Position numbers and translations under genes: made by a program. From Pseudogulbenkiania subflava DSM 22618 (GTDB lineage: Bacteria > Pseudomonadota > Gammaproteobacteria > Burkholderiales > Chromobacteriaceae): DNA of 64,000 bases. Positions within the stretch are counted from its first letter, which is position 1. Each line of letters opens with the position of its first letter. The stretch is taken from NCBI RefSeq assembly GCF_900177275.1, contig NZ_FXAG01000002.1:179234-243233 (forward strand), read 5' to 3'. The notes beneath the pieces were generated by a model that had not been told where the DNA came from, did not search any database, and saw only the letters and a program-made list of their open reading frames with translations. Below are positions 7,525 to 14,536 of the stretch, in pieces.

Positions 7525-8379
7525 TGATGAGTGATCGCGCACTTTCTCGATTTGAACGTTGCAGTGAGATGCCATGAACTCAACTTCTTGCATCGAAATG
7601 GGCTCCATTGACTCAATCCGAAACCTATGCGTGATCGAAGATACTTCGTCGCGCAATCTGACCTCAGTTGACATGCCAAGAATTACTACGCGCTCGATGC
7701 CAGGCAGCGTTCGAATAAGTTTCAATAGCTCTCGAATGGACTCTTTTTCGCCGCCAGCGTATACGGTGTATCTAAATGGAAGTTGACGCGGCTCTTCTCG
7801 GAGCTGCGATCTATGCCGTAGTTCGTTTACCGACGACTCAATGTAATCAAGCTTCTTAAGTAAAAAGCTCTGTGCATCATCAGCTTGAGTGACTTCTCGC
7901 ATTACCTTGGTTTGAGCCACTCTGTACACCGGATTGTCAGGTTCGCTTTCGCTAAGAGCCGAATCAATAGCCGCTCTCAGTCTTGGCTTGAGGTCGACGG
8001 CTCCATGCATGTCGTTATGGAAGAAAACAGTCCTTTCATCTGAGATATCAAAAGGAAGTTTTGTGCCACTTTCTGCTAGAACAACAATCGGCAAACCAAC
8101 GCAATGCCGAACCGCAAGTTCATACATTACGTTTGGGTTAAGTTCAGTCAGGTTTGCGACGACAAGTTCATCATAAAGAATATGCTCAATGACCTGTCTC
8201 GTGATCGAGCCAGGCGTGGCGATCTCATGCGCTACGTGAGCTTCAAACCCCATTTCTTTCAAGGTTGGTTTAATCACTGCGCTGATTAATCCATCAGCGG
8301 CTCGCCGTGTTGGAGAGTTGTCAGCTCCAATGGGTGTAACAACAAAACAACTCTTTGTGTCTTTTTCTTCTACGGCCAT
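7519..8379 (-). CDS. TIR / nucleoside-deoxyribosyltransferase-like protein of integron cassette 1
   Basis: The 286-residue protein starts with CFVVTPIGADNSPTRRAAD (residues 11-29). It continues with a PGSITR segment at 56-61 and LTELNPNVMYELAVRH at 77-92. This order (strand, PIG loop, a TPGSITR turn, then NxNVxYELxxRH) is that of TIR-like and nucleoside 2-deoxyribosyltransferase-like domains. In those folds the glutamate in YEL (here E87) is the usual catalytic residue for cleaving N-glycosidic bonds such as in NAD. A second, unrecognised domain from about residue 165 holds RFTVY-like strands and ends VQIEKVRDHSSL. The stop TAA is inside the attC core. A defence role is suggested by the fold and cassette setting only. 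Confidence 0.72.
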   Translation of the reverse strand: MAVEEKDTKSCFVVTPIGADNSPTRRAADGLISAVIKPTLKEMGFEAHVAHEIATPGSITRQVIEHILYDELVVANLTELNPNVMYELAVRHCVGLPIVVLAESGTKLPFDISDERTVFFHNDMHGAVDLKPRLRAAIDSALSESEPDNPVYRVAQTKVMREVTQADDAQSFLLKKLDYIESSVNELRHRSQLREEPRQLPFRYTVYAGGEKESIRELLKLIRTLPGIERVVILGMSTEVRLRDEVSSITHRFRIESMEPISMQEVEFMASHCNVQIEKVRDHSSL

Positions 8380-8403
8380 TTTTTATCGCTCGTAAGTATT
8401 GAA

Positions 8404-8410
8404 CTCTAAC
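8404..8410 (-). repeat. Proximal core site at the start of cassette 1
   Basis: GTTAGAG on the minus strand is the exact complement of the distal core CTCTAAC of the same cassette, which fixes the insertion point between G8410 and T8409. No attC partner core or attI-like repeat is visible in the flanking 150 bp. Confidence 0.75.
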
Positions 8411-8557
8411 TAGAAGTAGGCGTCCTAAAAGACGTATTTCATTGCATCATGATGGGCCTGTTCCATGCTGTAAGCCTTGTGGAGCAAGCGTCTATAACTT
8501 TGAATATTCAATAATCATACAGCAATTGCGTCGTGCCATGATTGATGGTGTGTTGCG

Positions 8558-9061
8558 TTTGCCGGTCCCGCGCCGGCTGGCGGGCAAGGAGGCTTTGCGT
8601 GGCCAAAGCCCCCTTGCATCCCCAAAGGCCACCCCGTTTGTGCGGCCGGCGGCTTCCCGGTCGGGGCCTGTCACTGGCGAGGCGAGCCCGTAACTAGCCG
8701 GGCGCTTAAAACCTCGCCAGCGCCACCCAACCGGCGCACAAAAGGGGCCGGGGTTCATTGGTGCGGTTGTAGCAACCAAGCTAACGGGAGTTTTGGCCAA
8801 TCTTTGATCATTGGGAACACGTCTGTCGGTAGCTAGGGTTGGCCCCTTTGATCCCCGCCGGGCGCAAGTTGGCTGGCAAGGTTTTAAGCTGGCGGCTGTT
8901 TGAGCCATTCGACGTTAGCGAATGGCGAGTTCCGCCAGCGCCTTGCCAGACGGCTTGTGACAGGGAACCCGAAGGGCGGGGATCCTGGGGGTGGCCTTGG
9001 GATTGTCAAGGGAATTGGCCATGCAATTCCCTTGACCCGCCTGCCGGGCGGGACCGGCAAA
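8558..9061. repeat. 504-bp imperfect inverted repeat of an unknown structured element
   Basis: The left end reads TTTGCCGGTCCCGC (8558 on) and the right end is its near-exact inverse (to 9061). Shared blocks recur in the same order in both arms: GGCCACCCC, CCTGTCAC, GCTTAAAACCT, and AAAGGGGCC near the centre. Between the blocks the arms differ in sequence but not in folding. One stem is GCAAGG..GGCTTTG with its inverse in the left arm, and TCAAGGGAATTG with its inverse in the right arm; both close on a GTGG/ATGG-CC loop. Another is GCCCG/CGGGC versus GCCATTCG/CGAATGGC, both with a loop containing TAAC. It fits two diverged inverted copies of a structured RNA or single-stranded-DNA element. 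No convincing protein is encoded. Confidence 0.72.
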
Positions 9062-9094
9062 CCTTACAAATCAACAACCCCAACAAGGCTAAAA

Positions 9095-9106
9095 GGTTGG
9101 CCGAAG
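9095..9106 (+). repeat. GGTTGGCCGAAG repeat, intergenic copy
   Basis: Exact 12-mer within AAAGGTTGGCCGAAGCC, inside unit 1 of the tandem repeat. Confidence 0.8.
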
Positions 9107-9127
9107 CCCAATATCAACGGCGGCAGT

Positions 9128-9158
9128 GTTGGGCTTCACGGTGTTCAGCCCAACCTAC
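9128..9158 (-). repeat. REP-like GTAG palindrome 1
   Basis: Read on the minus strand it begins GTAGGTTGGGCTGA and closes with AAGCCCAAC, the GTAG-headed hairpin form of RAYT-associated REP elements. Confidence 0.65.
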
Positions 9159-9244
9159 GAGGCTGCCGGGCGGAACCGGCAAGCCCTGCTAATCAGCCAC
9201 CTTCCCAAGGCTCTAAAAGGTCGGCCAGCATTTAGCGAGGCAAT

Positions 9245-9275
9245 GCCGGGCTTCGCTGTGCTCAGCCCAACCTAC
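9245..9275 (-). repeat. REP-like GTAG palindrome 2, overlapping a stop codon
   Basis: Same form as the unit at 9128 (GTAGGTTGGGCTGA, then GAAGCCCGGC). Its GTAG supplies the TAG stop of the DHFR-like gene (9272-9274). Confidence 0.68.
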
Positions 9276-9898
9276 CAGGACGCCCGGTAATAGCTATGCA
9301 CCGCCACCCCCGTACTGAACGTCCGACTATCCACCAACCGCAACACCGTCTTGTCCGGCGTCTCGGGAAACAAACGCCGACCGCTGCCGAGCAGCACCGG
9401 GAAAATCATGATGCGGTACTCGTCGACCAGATCGTGCGCCATCAGCGTGTGTACCAACAGCCGGCTGCCGATCACCAGCATCGGGCCGCCCTCCCGCTGC
9501 TTGAGCCGGGCGATTTCCCCGGCGACGTCGCTGCCGATCACGTGCGAGTTGTTCCACTGCGGATTCTGCAGGGTGGTGGAGACGACGTGCTTGGGCATGG
9601 CGTTCATCTTGTCGGCGAACTGCTGCATCTCGCTGCGCTGCTCGGCCACCCGCTCCAAGTCCGGGTCGGCGCCGTGGCTGGGTTGCGAGCGCTGCGGCCA
9701 GGCGGCGGCGAACGATTCGTAGGTGATCCGTCCGATCAGCAGCGACTCGGCCTCGAGCACTTCGTCGAGCTTGTAGCGCAGCTGCTCGGGGCCCATGAAG
9801 TCGCGCACCCAGCCGGTGTGCGGGTGGCCGGGTTCGCCGCCGGGGGCTTCCATGACGCCGTCCAGCGTCATGAACTCGGATACGATGATCTTTCGCAT
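9272..9898 (-). CDS. DHFR/RibD C-terminal-fold reductase family protein (first)
   Basis: The 208-residue protein begins MRKIIVSEFMTLDGVMEAPGG, a standard opening of the YwjB/YyaP-like branch of the dihydrofolate-reductase/RibD C-terminal fold. Further signatures are LLIGRITYESFAAAWP near residue 63 and LVIGSRLLVHTLMAHDLVDEYRIMIFPVLLGSGRRLF, the NAD(P)H-binding half. These proteins probably reduce a pteridine or related substrate, but the physiological role is mostly unknown. The ATG at 9898 has AGGAG six bases upstream, so longer starts are not needed. Its stop codon is formed by a REP-like repeat. A related gene follows at 9980. Confidence 0.85.
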   Translation of the reverse strand: MRKIIVSEFMTLDGVMEAPGGEPGHPHTGWVRDFMGPEQLRYKLDEVLEAESLLIGRITYESFAAAWPQRSQPSHGADPDLERVAEQRSEMQQFADKMNAMPKHVVSTTLQNPQWNNSHVIGSDVAGEIARLKQREGGPMLVIGSRLLVHTLMAHDLVDEYRIMIFPVLLGSGRRLFPETPDKTVLRLVDSRTFSTGVAVHSYYRASW

Positions 9899-9979
9899 GA
9901 GGGCTCCTTTTCGCGCCCGCCAAGAAGGCCGGGGCGTTTTTGATCGTCGCGCCCGCACGGGCCAGGGGCTGACCTGGTG

Positions 9980-10609
9980 TCAGCGTGGCGTGCCGGTGAT
10001 GACCCGATAGTTGATGTGCGTGGCGAGCGGCGAGTGGCTCACCGTCGTCTGCTCGACCTTGAGTTGGTCTGGCCCCAACTGCTCGAACAGCCCCACACCC
10101 CCGCCCAGCAGCACCGGCGCGAGGTGCAGGGTGAACTCGTCGATCAGGCCGGCGGCGAGGTACTGGCGGATGGTGTCCGCGCCGCCGGAGATGCGCACGT
10201 CCTTGCCGGCGGCGGCGGCCCGCGCCTGGGCCAGCGCGCTTTCGATGCCGTCGGTGACGAAGTAGAAGGTGGTGCCGCCGGGGCGCACCCACGGTTCGCG
10301 CGCGCTGTGCGTCAGCACGAACACCGGGGCGCGGAACGGCGCGTTCTCGGGCCAGCCGACCTCGCCTTCGTCGAACATGCGCCGGCCCAGCACGTAGGCG
10401 CCGGCGCGCTCGAACACGTGCCGCACCAGCGCGTCGTCGGGCGAGGCTTCGCCGCCGCTGCCGCCGAGGCGTTCGTGGAAGGTGGCGGTCTGGAACATCC
10501 ACTGGTGCAGGCCCCGCCCGCCGTTACCCAGCGGGTTGTGCGGGTGGGCGTGGGGCCCGGCGATGTAGCCGTCGAGCGAGACGGCAACGTCGAAGAATAC
10601 TGTGCTCAT
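9980..10609 (-). CDS. DHFR/RibD C-terminal-fold reductase family protein (second)
   Basis: A 209-residue relative of the 9272 gene from a different branch. It opens MSTVFFDVAVSLDGYIAGP and has YVLGRRMFDEGEVGWPE near residue 72. The segment VRISGGADTIRQYLAAGLIDEFTLHLAPVLLGGGVGLFE carries the dinucleotide-binding and beta-hairpin region. The substrate is unknown. It lies 81 bp upstream of the first reductase on the same strand, so the two may be cotranscribed. The promoter side carries a GGTTGGCCGAAG copy at 10666. Confidence 0.85.
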   Translation of the reverse strand: MSTVFFDVAVSLDGYIAGPHAHPHNPLGNGGRGLHQWMFQTATFHERLGGSGGEASPDDALVRHVFERAGAYVLGRRMFDEGEVGWPENAPFRAPVFVLTHSAREPWVRPGGTTFYFVTDGIESALAQARAAAAGKDVRISGGADTIRQYLAAGLIDEFTLHLAPVLLGGGVGLFEQLGPDQLKVEQTTVSHSPLATHINYRVITGTPR

Positions 10610-10665
10610 GGGGCGATCTCCTGCTGCGCGGTCCGGCTATCGTTCAGCCTATGCCACGGCGGCGG

Positions 10666-10677
10666 CTTCGGCCAACC
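10666..10677 (-). repeat. GGTTGGCCGAAG repeat, intergenic copy
   Basis: Exact 12-mer on the minus strand, extended to AAAGGTTGGCCGAAGCC, between the divergent reductase and Nudix genes. Confidence 0.8.
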
Positions 10678-10800
10678 TTTCCTCGTCCGGCCTCGACCGG
10701 GCGGAGAATCCTGCTAGAACCGGCACTTATCCGCCCCGTCCGACACAAAGCCGCCCCGACGCGCTATCATTCCGGCCATCCATCGCTTTCCGGTTCCCCC

Positions 10801-11742
10801 ATGCAGTCCGATCACAAAATCATTCCCGTCGTCGCCGGCGCGCTGATGCGCCCGGACGGCTCGTTCATGCTCGGCAGCCGCCCCGAAGGCAAGCCCTACG
10901 CCGGTTACTGGGAGTTTCCCGGCGGCAAGGTGGAGCCGGGCGAGGCGCCGTTCGCGGCGCTGGTGCGCGAGTTCCACGAGGAGATGGGGATTACCGTCAC
11001 CCACGCCACGCCGTGGCTGACCAAGGTGCATCACTACGAGCACGCCTCGGTGCACCTGACCTTCTACCGCATCTGGGCCTGGGACGGCACGCCGCAGCCG
11101 CACGAGGGACAGGACTTCGCCTGGCAGGTGCCGGGACAGTACACCGTGGGGCCGATGCTGCCGGCCAACGGCCCGATCCTGAAGTCGCTGGAGCTGCCGG
11201 ACGTGTACGCCATCAGCTGCGCGCACGAGATCGGCGTCGAGGCTTTCCTCGACGCGCTGGAAGCTCGGCCCGAGCTGACGCTGATCCAACTGCGCGAGCC
11301 GCAGCTGGGGCGCGACGAACTGGCGGCGCTGGCCGAGCGCGTGGCGGCCATCGTGCACCCGCGCGGCGGCAAGGTCGTGGTCAACGCCGACCCTGCCTGG
11401 CTGGCCGGTTGGCCGGTGGATGGCGTACACCTGAACGGTCAGCGACTGGCCGAAGCCACGGTGCGGCCGGACTTCGCCTGGGTCGGTGCCTCTGTGCACT
11501 CGACGGAAGAGTTGAACAAGGCCGCCGAGCTGGGGCTGGACTACGTCCTGCTGGGCCACGTCAAGGCCACCGCCAGTCATCCGGGCGCGGCACCGCTGGG
11601 CTGGGACGGCTTCGAGTGCCGGCTGGCAGGCGGCACGCCGCTGCCGGTGTACGCGCTGGGCGGCCTGAGCGCGGCCGATCTGGGCGATGCCCGCGCGCAC
11701 GGCGCGCACGGCGTGGCGCTGATGCGGGGGGCGTGGCGATGA
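10801..11742 (+). CDS. Nudix hydrolase (MutT-like) fused to a ThiE-like domain
   Basis: The protein has 313 residues. Residues 41-63 form a complete Nudix box, GGKVEPGEAPFAALVREFHEEMG, with all metal-binding glutamates. The MutT branch (IIPVVAGALMRPDGSFMLGSRP and GYWEFPGGK) suggests removal of 8-oxo-dGTP from the nucleotide pool. Residues 130-313 resemble thiamine-phosphate synthase, with LIQLREPQL, GVHLNGQRL, VGASVHSTEEL, YVLLGHVKAT and PVYALGGL. Fusions of this kind are known in gamma- and betaproteobacteria, where the second domain is usually not the main ThiE. The ATG at 10801 directly precedes the conserved region. Its stop overlaps the next gene (ATGA). Confidence 0.9.
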   Translation: MQSDHKIIPVVAGALMRPDGSFMLGSRPEGKPYAGYWEFPGGKVEPGEAPFAALVREFHEEMGITVTHATPWLTKVHHYEHASVHLTFYRIWAWDGTPQPHEGQDFAWQVPGQYTVGPMLPANGPILKSLELPDVYAISCAHEIGVEAFLDALEARPELTLIQLREPQLGRDELAALAERVAAIVHPRGGKVVVNADPAWLAGWPVDGVHLNGQRLAEATVRPDFAWVGASVHSTEELNKAAELGLDYVLLGHVKATASHPGAAPLGWDGFECRLAGGTPLPVYALGGLSAADLGDARAHGAHGVALMRGAWR

Positions 11743-12164
11743 CCCGCACGCAGCTGAAGTGGGCCACCATCGGCGTGGCGCTGGTGTTGCTGGGGGCGGT
11801 GAAGTTCGCGCTGATCAGCTGGTACCTGAGCCGTCCGGCGGAGGCCGCGGTGCAGGAGGTGGCGTGCGACCCGGCGCAGACCAGCTGCCGGCTGCCCAAC
11901 GGCATGCAGCTGCAGTTCGCCAGCGCGCCCCGCTCGGGACTGCCGTTCCAGATCCAACTGACCGGGGCGGCCAAGGAAGCGCCGGGAGCCGAGTTCAGCA
12001 TGCGCGACATGGACATGGGCTTCAACCGCTACCGCTTCGTGGCCGCGCCGGGCGGCTGGCAAGCGCGCGTGACGCTGCCGATGTGCGTGAGCCAGCGCCA
12101 GGACTGGATCATGACGCTGGAGGTGGAAGGGCAGCGTTATCGCCTGCCGTTCCGCACCTCATGA
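11739..12164 (+). CDS. Membrane-anchored periplasmic protein of unknown function
   Basis: The 141-residue product has one N-terminal membrane segment (about residues 8-30, WATIGVALVLLGAVKFALISWYL) and a small periplasmic domain. That domain contains a likely disulfide pair, CDPAQTSC, and a third cysteine in LPMCVSQRQDW. Its ATG overlaps the mutT-like stop. I do not recognise the family with certainty; similar short anchored proteins follow mutT in related bacteria. The stop codon abuts copy C of the structured repeat. Confidence 0.75.
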   Translation: MTRTQLKWATIGVALVLLGAVKFALISWYLSRPAEAAVQEVACDPAQTSCRLPNGMQLQFASAPRSGLPFQIQLTGAAKEAPGAEFSMRDMDMGFNRYRFVAAPGGWQARVTLPMCVSQRQDWIMTLEVEGQRYRLPFRTS

Positions 12165-12366
12165 GAACCCATTCATCATCTTACTGCGCAGCCCTGATCG
12201 GGGCTCATGCGCGCTGCGTGTGAATCTTTCGCTGGACCAATCGAAAATTGGCACGCAGAGATTCGCTCAGCAATCGGAAATCCTCAGGGACTCCGTGTCC
12301 ATTCCGGTTTCTGTGCTGCTCTTCACCCCGCTGAGGGCTGCTCGCGACAGATTCTGAACAGGTTTC
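12164..12366. repeat. Structured intergenic repeat, copy C
   Basis: The ends are related inverted repeats (AGAACCCATTCATCATC at left, and the inverse of GAAACCTGTTCAGAATC at right). Internal hairpins are CCAATC/ATTGG (12237-12252) and GGAC/GTCC (12288-12300). The right third matches copy E closely (GCTCTTCACCCCGCTGAGGGC). The left end overlaps the last base of the preceding stop codon. Confidence 0.78.
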
Positions 12367-12384
12367 GAGGGGCCTGTACCCAAC

Positions 12385-12419
12385 AAAAAAACGGGCCGTC
12401 TGGCCCGTTTCGTGTTTTT
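12385..12419. terminator. Bidirectional terminator between the Nudix operon and ubiA
   Basis: ACGGGCC (12391-12397) pairs with GGCCCGT (12402-12408). It is flanked by an A-run on the left and TTTCGTGTTTTT on the right, so it can stop transcripts from both convergent sides. Confidence 0.82.
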
Positions 12420-12431
12420 GCCGGATGGCGA

Positions 12432-13301
12432 TCAGCGCAGCAGGAAGTCCAGCACCAGCCCGGCGAAGATGGCCGCGCCGACGCGGTTGTTGTCGAGGAA
12501 GGACTTGAAGCAGCGCTGGCGGTCGCGCCCGCGGATGGCGAAGTACTGCTGCACCATCAGCAGCGCGGAAATCGCCAGCCCGGCGTAGTAGGCGGCGCCC
12601 AGATGCGCCTCCTGGCCCACCAGTACCATCAGTGCCAGGAACACGGCGTGGCACAGCATCACCGCCGCCACGTCGTAGTCGCCGAAGGTGATGGCCGAGG
12701 TCTTGATGCCGATCTTGAGGTCGTCCGGCTTGTCGGTAATGGCGTACTCGGTGTCGTAGGCCAGGGTCCAGAAGGTGTTGGCCAGCAGCAGCAGCCAGGC
12801 GAGACCCGGCACGTGGCCGGTGAGCGCGGCGAAGGCCATCGGGATGCCGAAGGAGAAGGCGATGCCCAGATACGCCTGCGGAATCGGCAGGAAGCGCTTG
12901 GTGAACGGGTAGCTGCCGGCGAGGAACACGGCCGGCACGCTCAACAGCAGCGTCAGCGGGTTGAGCGGCAGCACCAAGAGCAGCGCGACCAGCGACAGCC
13001 CGCCGGCCAGCAGCAGCGCCTCCTTCTTGCTCACCGCGCCGCGCGCGAACGGGCGCGCCTTGGTGCGTTCCACCTTGCCGTCGAAGTCGCGGTCGGCGTA
13101 GTCGTTGATGACGCAGCCGGCCGAGCGCATCAGGAAAGTGCCGGCGATGAAGATCGTCACCACCATGGCGTCGGGGCGGCCGTTGCCGGCCAGCCACAGC
13201 CCCCACAGCGTCGGCCACAGCAACAGCAGGGTGCCGATCGGCTTGTCGATGCGCATCAGCTGGCTGTAGACGGTGAGGCGGTCGCTAAGGTGGGCGTTCA
13301 T
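12432..13301 (-). CDS. ubiA: 4-hydroxybenzoate octaprenyltransferase
   Basis: UbiA prenylates 4-hydroxybenzoate in ubiquinone synthesis at the inner membrane. The 289-residue protein is strongly hydrophobic, with about nine membrane segments. Both aspartate-rich prenyl-diphosphate/Mg sites are present: NDYADRDFD at residues 66-74, and [13 protein letters not shown] near 180. The ATG at 13301 overlaps the ubiC stop by 4 bp. The pair encodes consecutive steps, from chorismate to 4-hydroxybenzoate to its octaprenyl form. Confidence 0.96.
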   Translation of the reverse strand: MNAHLSDRLTVYSQLMRIDKPIGTLLLLWPTLWGLWLAGNGRPDAMVVTIFIAGTFLMRSAGCVINDYADRDFDGKVERTKARPFARGAVSKKEALLLAGGLSLVALLLVLPLNPLTLLLSVPAVFLAGSYPFTKRFLPIPQAYLGIAFSFGIPMAFAALTGHVPGLAWLLLLANTFWTLAYDTEYAITDKPDDLKIGIKTSAITFGDYDVAAVMLCHAVFLALMVLVGQEAHLGAAYYAGLAISALLMVQQYFAIRGRDRQRCFKSFLDNNRVGAAIFAGLVLDFLLR

Positions 13302-13840
13302 GGCAGGAATCTCTCCAGTGCCGGCAGGAACAGCTCGCACACGATCAGCGGTGTGTTCACCAGCAGGAAGCGCGAGCGGCGCGCGGGGTAAAGGTTGGCC
13401 GAAGCCGGGTCGTGCGCCTGCGCCAGCGCGAACAGCGGGTGGGAGGCGTCGATCTCGCGATAGGCCAAGGGCTCGCGCACGATGCCGGCGTGGCCGCCGA
13501 ACAGGGTGAAGCCGAGCGAGCGGCTGCCGCGTTGCAGGATCGGGTGCCAGGCCGGGCAGGCGAGGCGGGTGACGCTGCGCGCCACCACCACCGGGGTGTC
13601 GTCCAGCGTCAGCGCCACGTGACGGGCGTAGAGCGCGGCACCGGCAGGCAGTCCGAGCAGCTCCACCTCGTCGTCGTGGACGCGGTCGTCGCCCTGCGCC
13701 AGCACGCGGACGGCGAAAGCGTGGCCACAGTTCATCAGCCGCTCGGTGAGCGAGCCGGGCTCGGTCAGGCAACTCGACAGGGCCGGCGGCAGGGAGGGGG
13801 GCGTGGCAGCCCAAGCGGTATCCGGAAGCATGGCGCGCAT
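13298..13840 (-). CDS. ubiC: Chorismate lyase
   Basis: UbiC converts chorismate to 4-hydroxybenzoate and pyruvate, the first committed ubiquinone step. The 180-residue product carries the family hallmarks [12 protein letters not shown] near residue 25, [12 protein letters not shown] near 87 and the C-terminal [20 protein letters not shown]. The start at 13840 could also be the ATG at 13831 (MLPDTAW). The gene contains an exact GGTTGGCCGAAG copy, read antisense within the codons for SANLYP. It overlaps ubiA by 4 bp. Confidence 0.92.
   Translation of the reverse strand: MRAMLPDTAWAATPPSLPPALSSCLTEPGSLTERLMNCGHAFAVRVLAQGDDRVHDDEVELLGLPAGAALYARHVALTLDDTPVVVARSVTRLACPAWHPILQRGSRSLGFTLFGGHAGIVREPLAYREIDASHPLFALAQAHDPASANLYPARRSRFLLVNTPLIVCELFLPALERFLP
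13393..13404 (+). repeat. GGTTGGCCGAAG repeat inside ubiC
   Basis: Exact 12-mer within AAAGGTTGGCCGAAGCC on the strand opposite to ubiC coding. Confidence 0.8.
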
Positions 13841-14179
13841 TATGCCAAAGCCGCCGAACGCTGTCCCGTTTCAGCCTGCGGCCCGGCCCGGGGTGTCGCG
13901 TTCGAGGGTTAACCCGCGGTCGTAGAGACGCGGTGATTTTGTTATGGTGGAAGGCCTGTCGCAGGAGCCGGCGGCACCGTGGCGTCTTGGGTTCTCCGGG
14001 ATGGGCGGCAGCCCGTTCCCGGCTGACGCGGTGCCGATATGGCTCGGTGGGCGCCGGCCCCAGTCAATCCGGGCGGGGGGCTTTACGCCACCCCCGAAGT
14101 GTCTCCGCGCCCCGGCGGCTTTGGCCCGCGCGTCTGCTGGAGTGGGCGTTATCTCTGTTGACCTTGATTGGATCGAATC
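13841..14179. other. GC-rich gene-free spacer upstream of lrgA
   Basis: The 339-bp spacer separates divergent ubiC and lrgAB. It contains several GC-rich potential stems, for example around GGGCGGCAGCCC (14003-14014). I recognise no riboswitch class and no clear sigma-70 boxes. A reading frame of 79 codons at 13944 has no family signature and I do not call it. Confidence 0.5.
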
Positions 14180-14536
14180 GTGATCGAAACCCTGATCTGG
14201 CTGATCGGCTACCAGCTCGCCGGCGAGCTGATCTGTCGCAGCCTGGCCTTGCCGTTGCCCGGCGCGGTGCTCGGCATGCTGCTGCTGTTTCTGACGCTGT
14301 GCGTGAAGAAGGGCATTCCTACCAGCCTGAACACGCACGTGCCGCAACTGCTCGGCCATTTCTCGCTGCTGTTCATCCCGGCCTGTGCCGGGGTTATCGT
14401 CTACTGGTCGTTGCTGACGGCGCACGGCTGGTCGCTGCTGGCGACGCTCGCCGGCGCCACGCTGATCACGCTGCTGGTGCCGGCGTTGCTGCTCAAGCTG
14501 CTGCTGGCGCGCCGGCGGCGGGGGGGCGCGGCATGA
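14180..14536 (+). CDS. lrgA: LrgA/CidA family holin-like membrane protein
   Basis: The 118-residue protein has four predicted membrane helices and the family segments GELICRSLALPLPGAVLGMLLLF and LLGHFSLLFIPACAGVIVYW. CidA/LrgA proteins oligomerise in the membrane and are linked to murein hydrolase export, cell lysis and by-product transport. The GTG at 14180 is used; a TTG at 14168 would add four residues, and neither has a strong Shine-Dalgarno. The stop overlaps the lrgB ATG, so the pair is translationally coupled. Confidence 0.85.
   Translation: MIETLIWLIGYQLAGELICRSLALPLPGAVLGMLLLFLTLCVKKGIPTSLNTHVPQLLGHFSLLFIPACAGVIVYWSLLTAHGWSLLATLAGATLITLLVPALLLKLLLARRRRGGAA

Larger units (their letters stand above)
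6440..8410 (-). mobile_element. Three-cassette integron array without integrase (CALIN-like)
   Basis: Three minus-strand genes are each followed by an attC-like site with the core motifs RYYYAAC and GTTRRRY. Cassette boundaries follow from core complementarity. Cassette 1 starts at GTTAGAG (8410-8404) and its distal core is CTCTAAC (7524-7518). Cassette 2 starts at GTTAGGT (7432-7426) and ends with GCCTAAC (7184-7178). Cassette 3 starts at GTTGGGC (7131-7125) and ends with GCCCAAC (6505-6499). The cassettes are about 978, 301 and 686 bp. Base composition is more AT-rich than the flanks. No tyrosine recombinase gene is present on either side, so the cassettes lie outside a complete integron. 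Removing them rejoins CTTCTAG with TTAACC as the empty site. Confidence 0.87.
9041..9281 (+). repeat. Tandem pair of about 122-bp units
   Basis: Unit 1 (9041-9162) and unit 2 (9163-9281) both start CTGCCGGGCGG.ACCGGCAA and continue with a CAAGGCT..AAAAGGT.GGCC segment. Both finish with a GGGCTTC..GTG.TCAGCCCAACCTAC palindrome. Unit 1 carries an exact GGTTGGCCGAAG copy; unit 2 has a decayed version (GGTCGGCCAGC). The first 21 bp of unit 1 are also the right end of the 504-bp inverted repeat. Confidence 0.72.

Noticed and set aside
8411-8557. Search for an integrase or attI next to the cassettes
   Set aside because: No tyrosine-recombinase motif is present on either strand from 8411 to 9270, and no attI-like repeats were visible.
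8839-9235. Open frames of 111-117 codons inside the inverted and tandem repeats
   Set aside because: They cross repeat boundaries, have no ribosome binding site and no protein-like composition; the DNA is better explained by stem-loops.
13944-14183. 79-codon frame upstream of lrgA
   Set aside because: No family signature and poor ribosome binding site; it overlaps the lrgA start.
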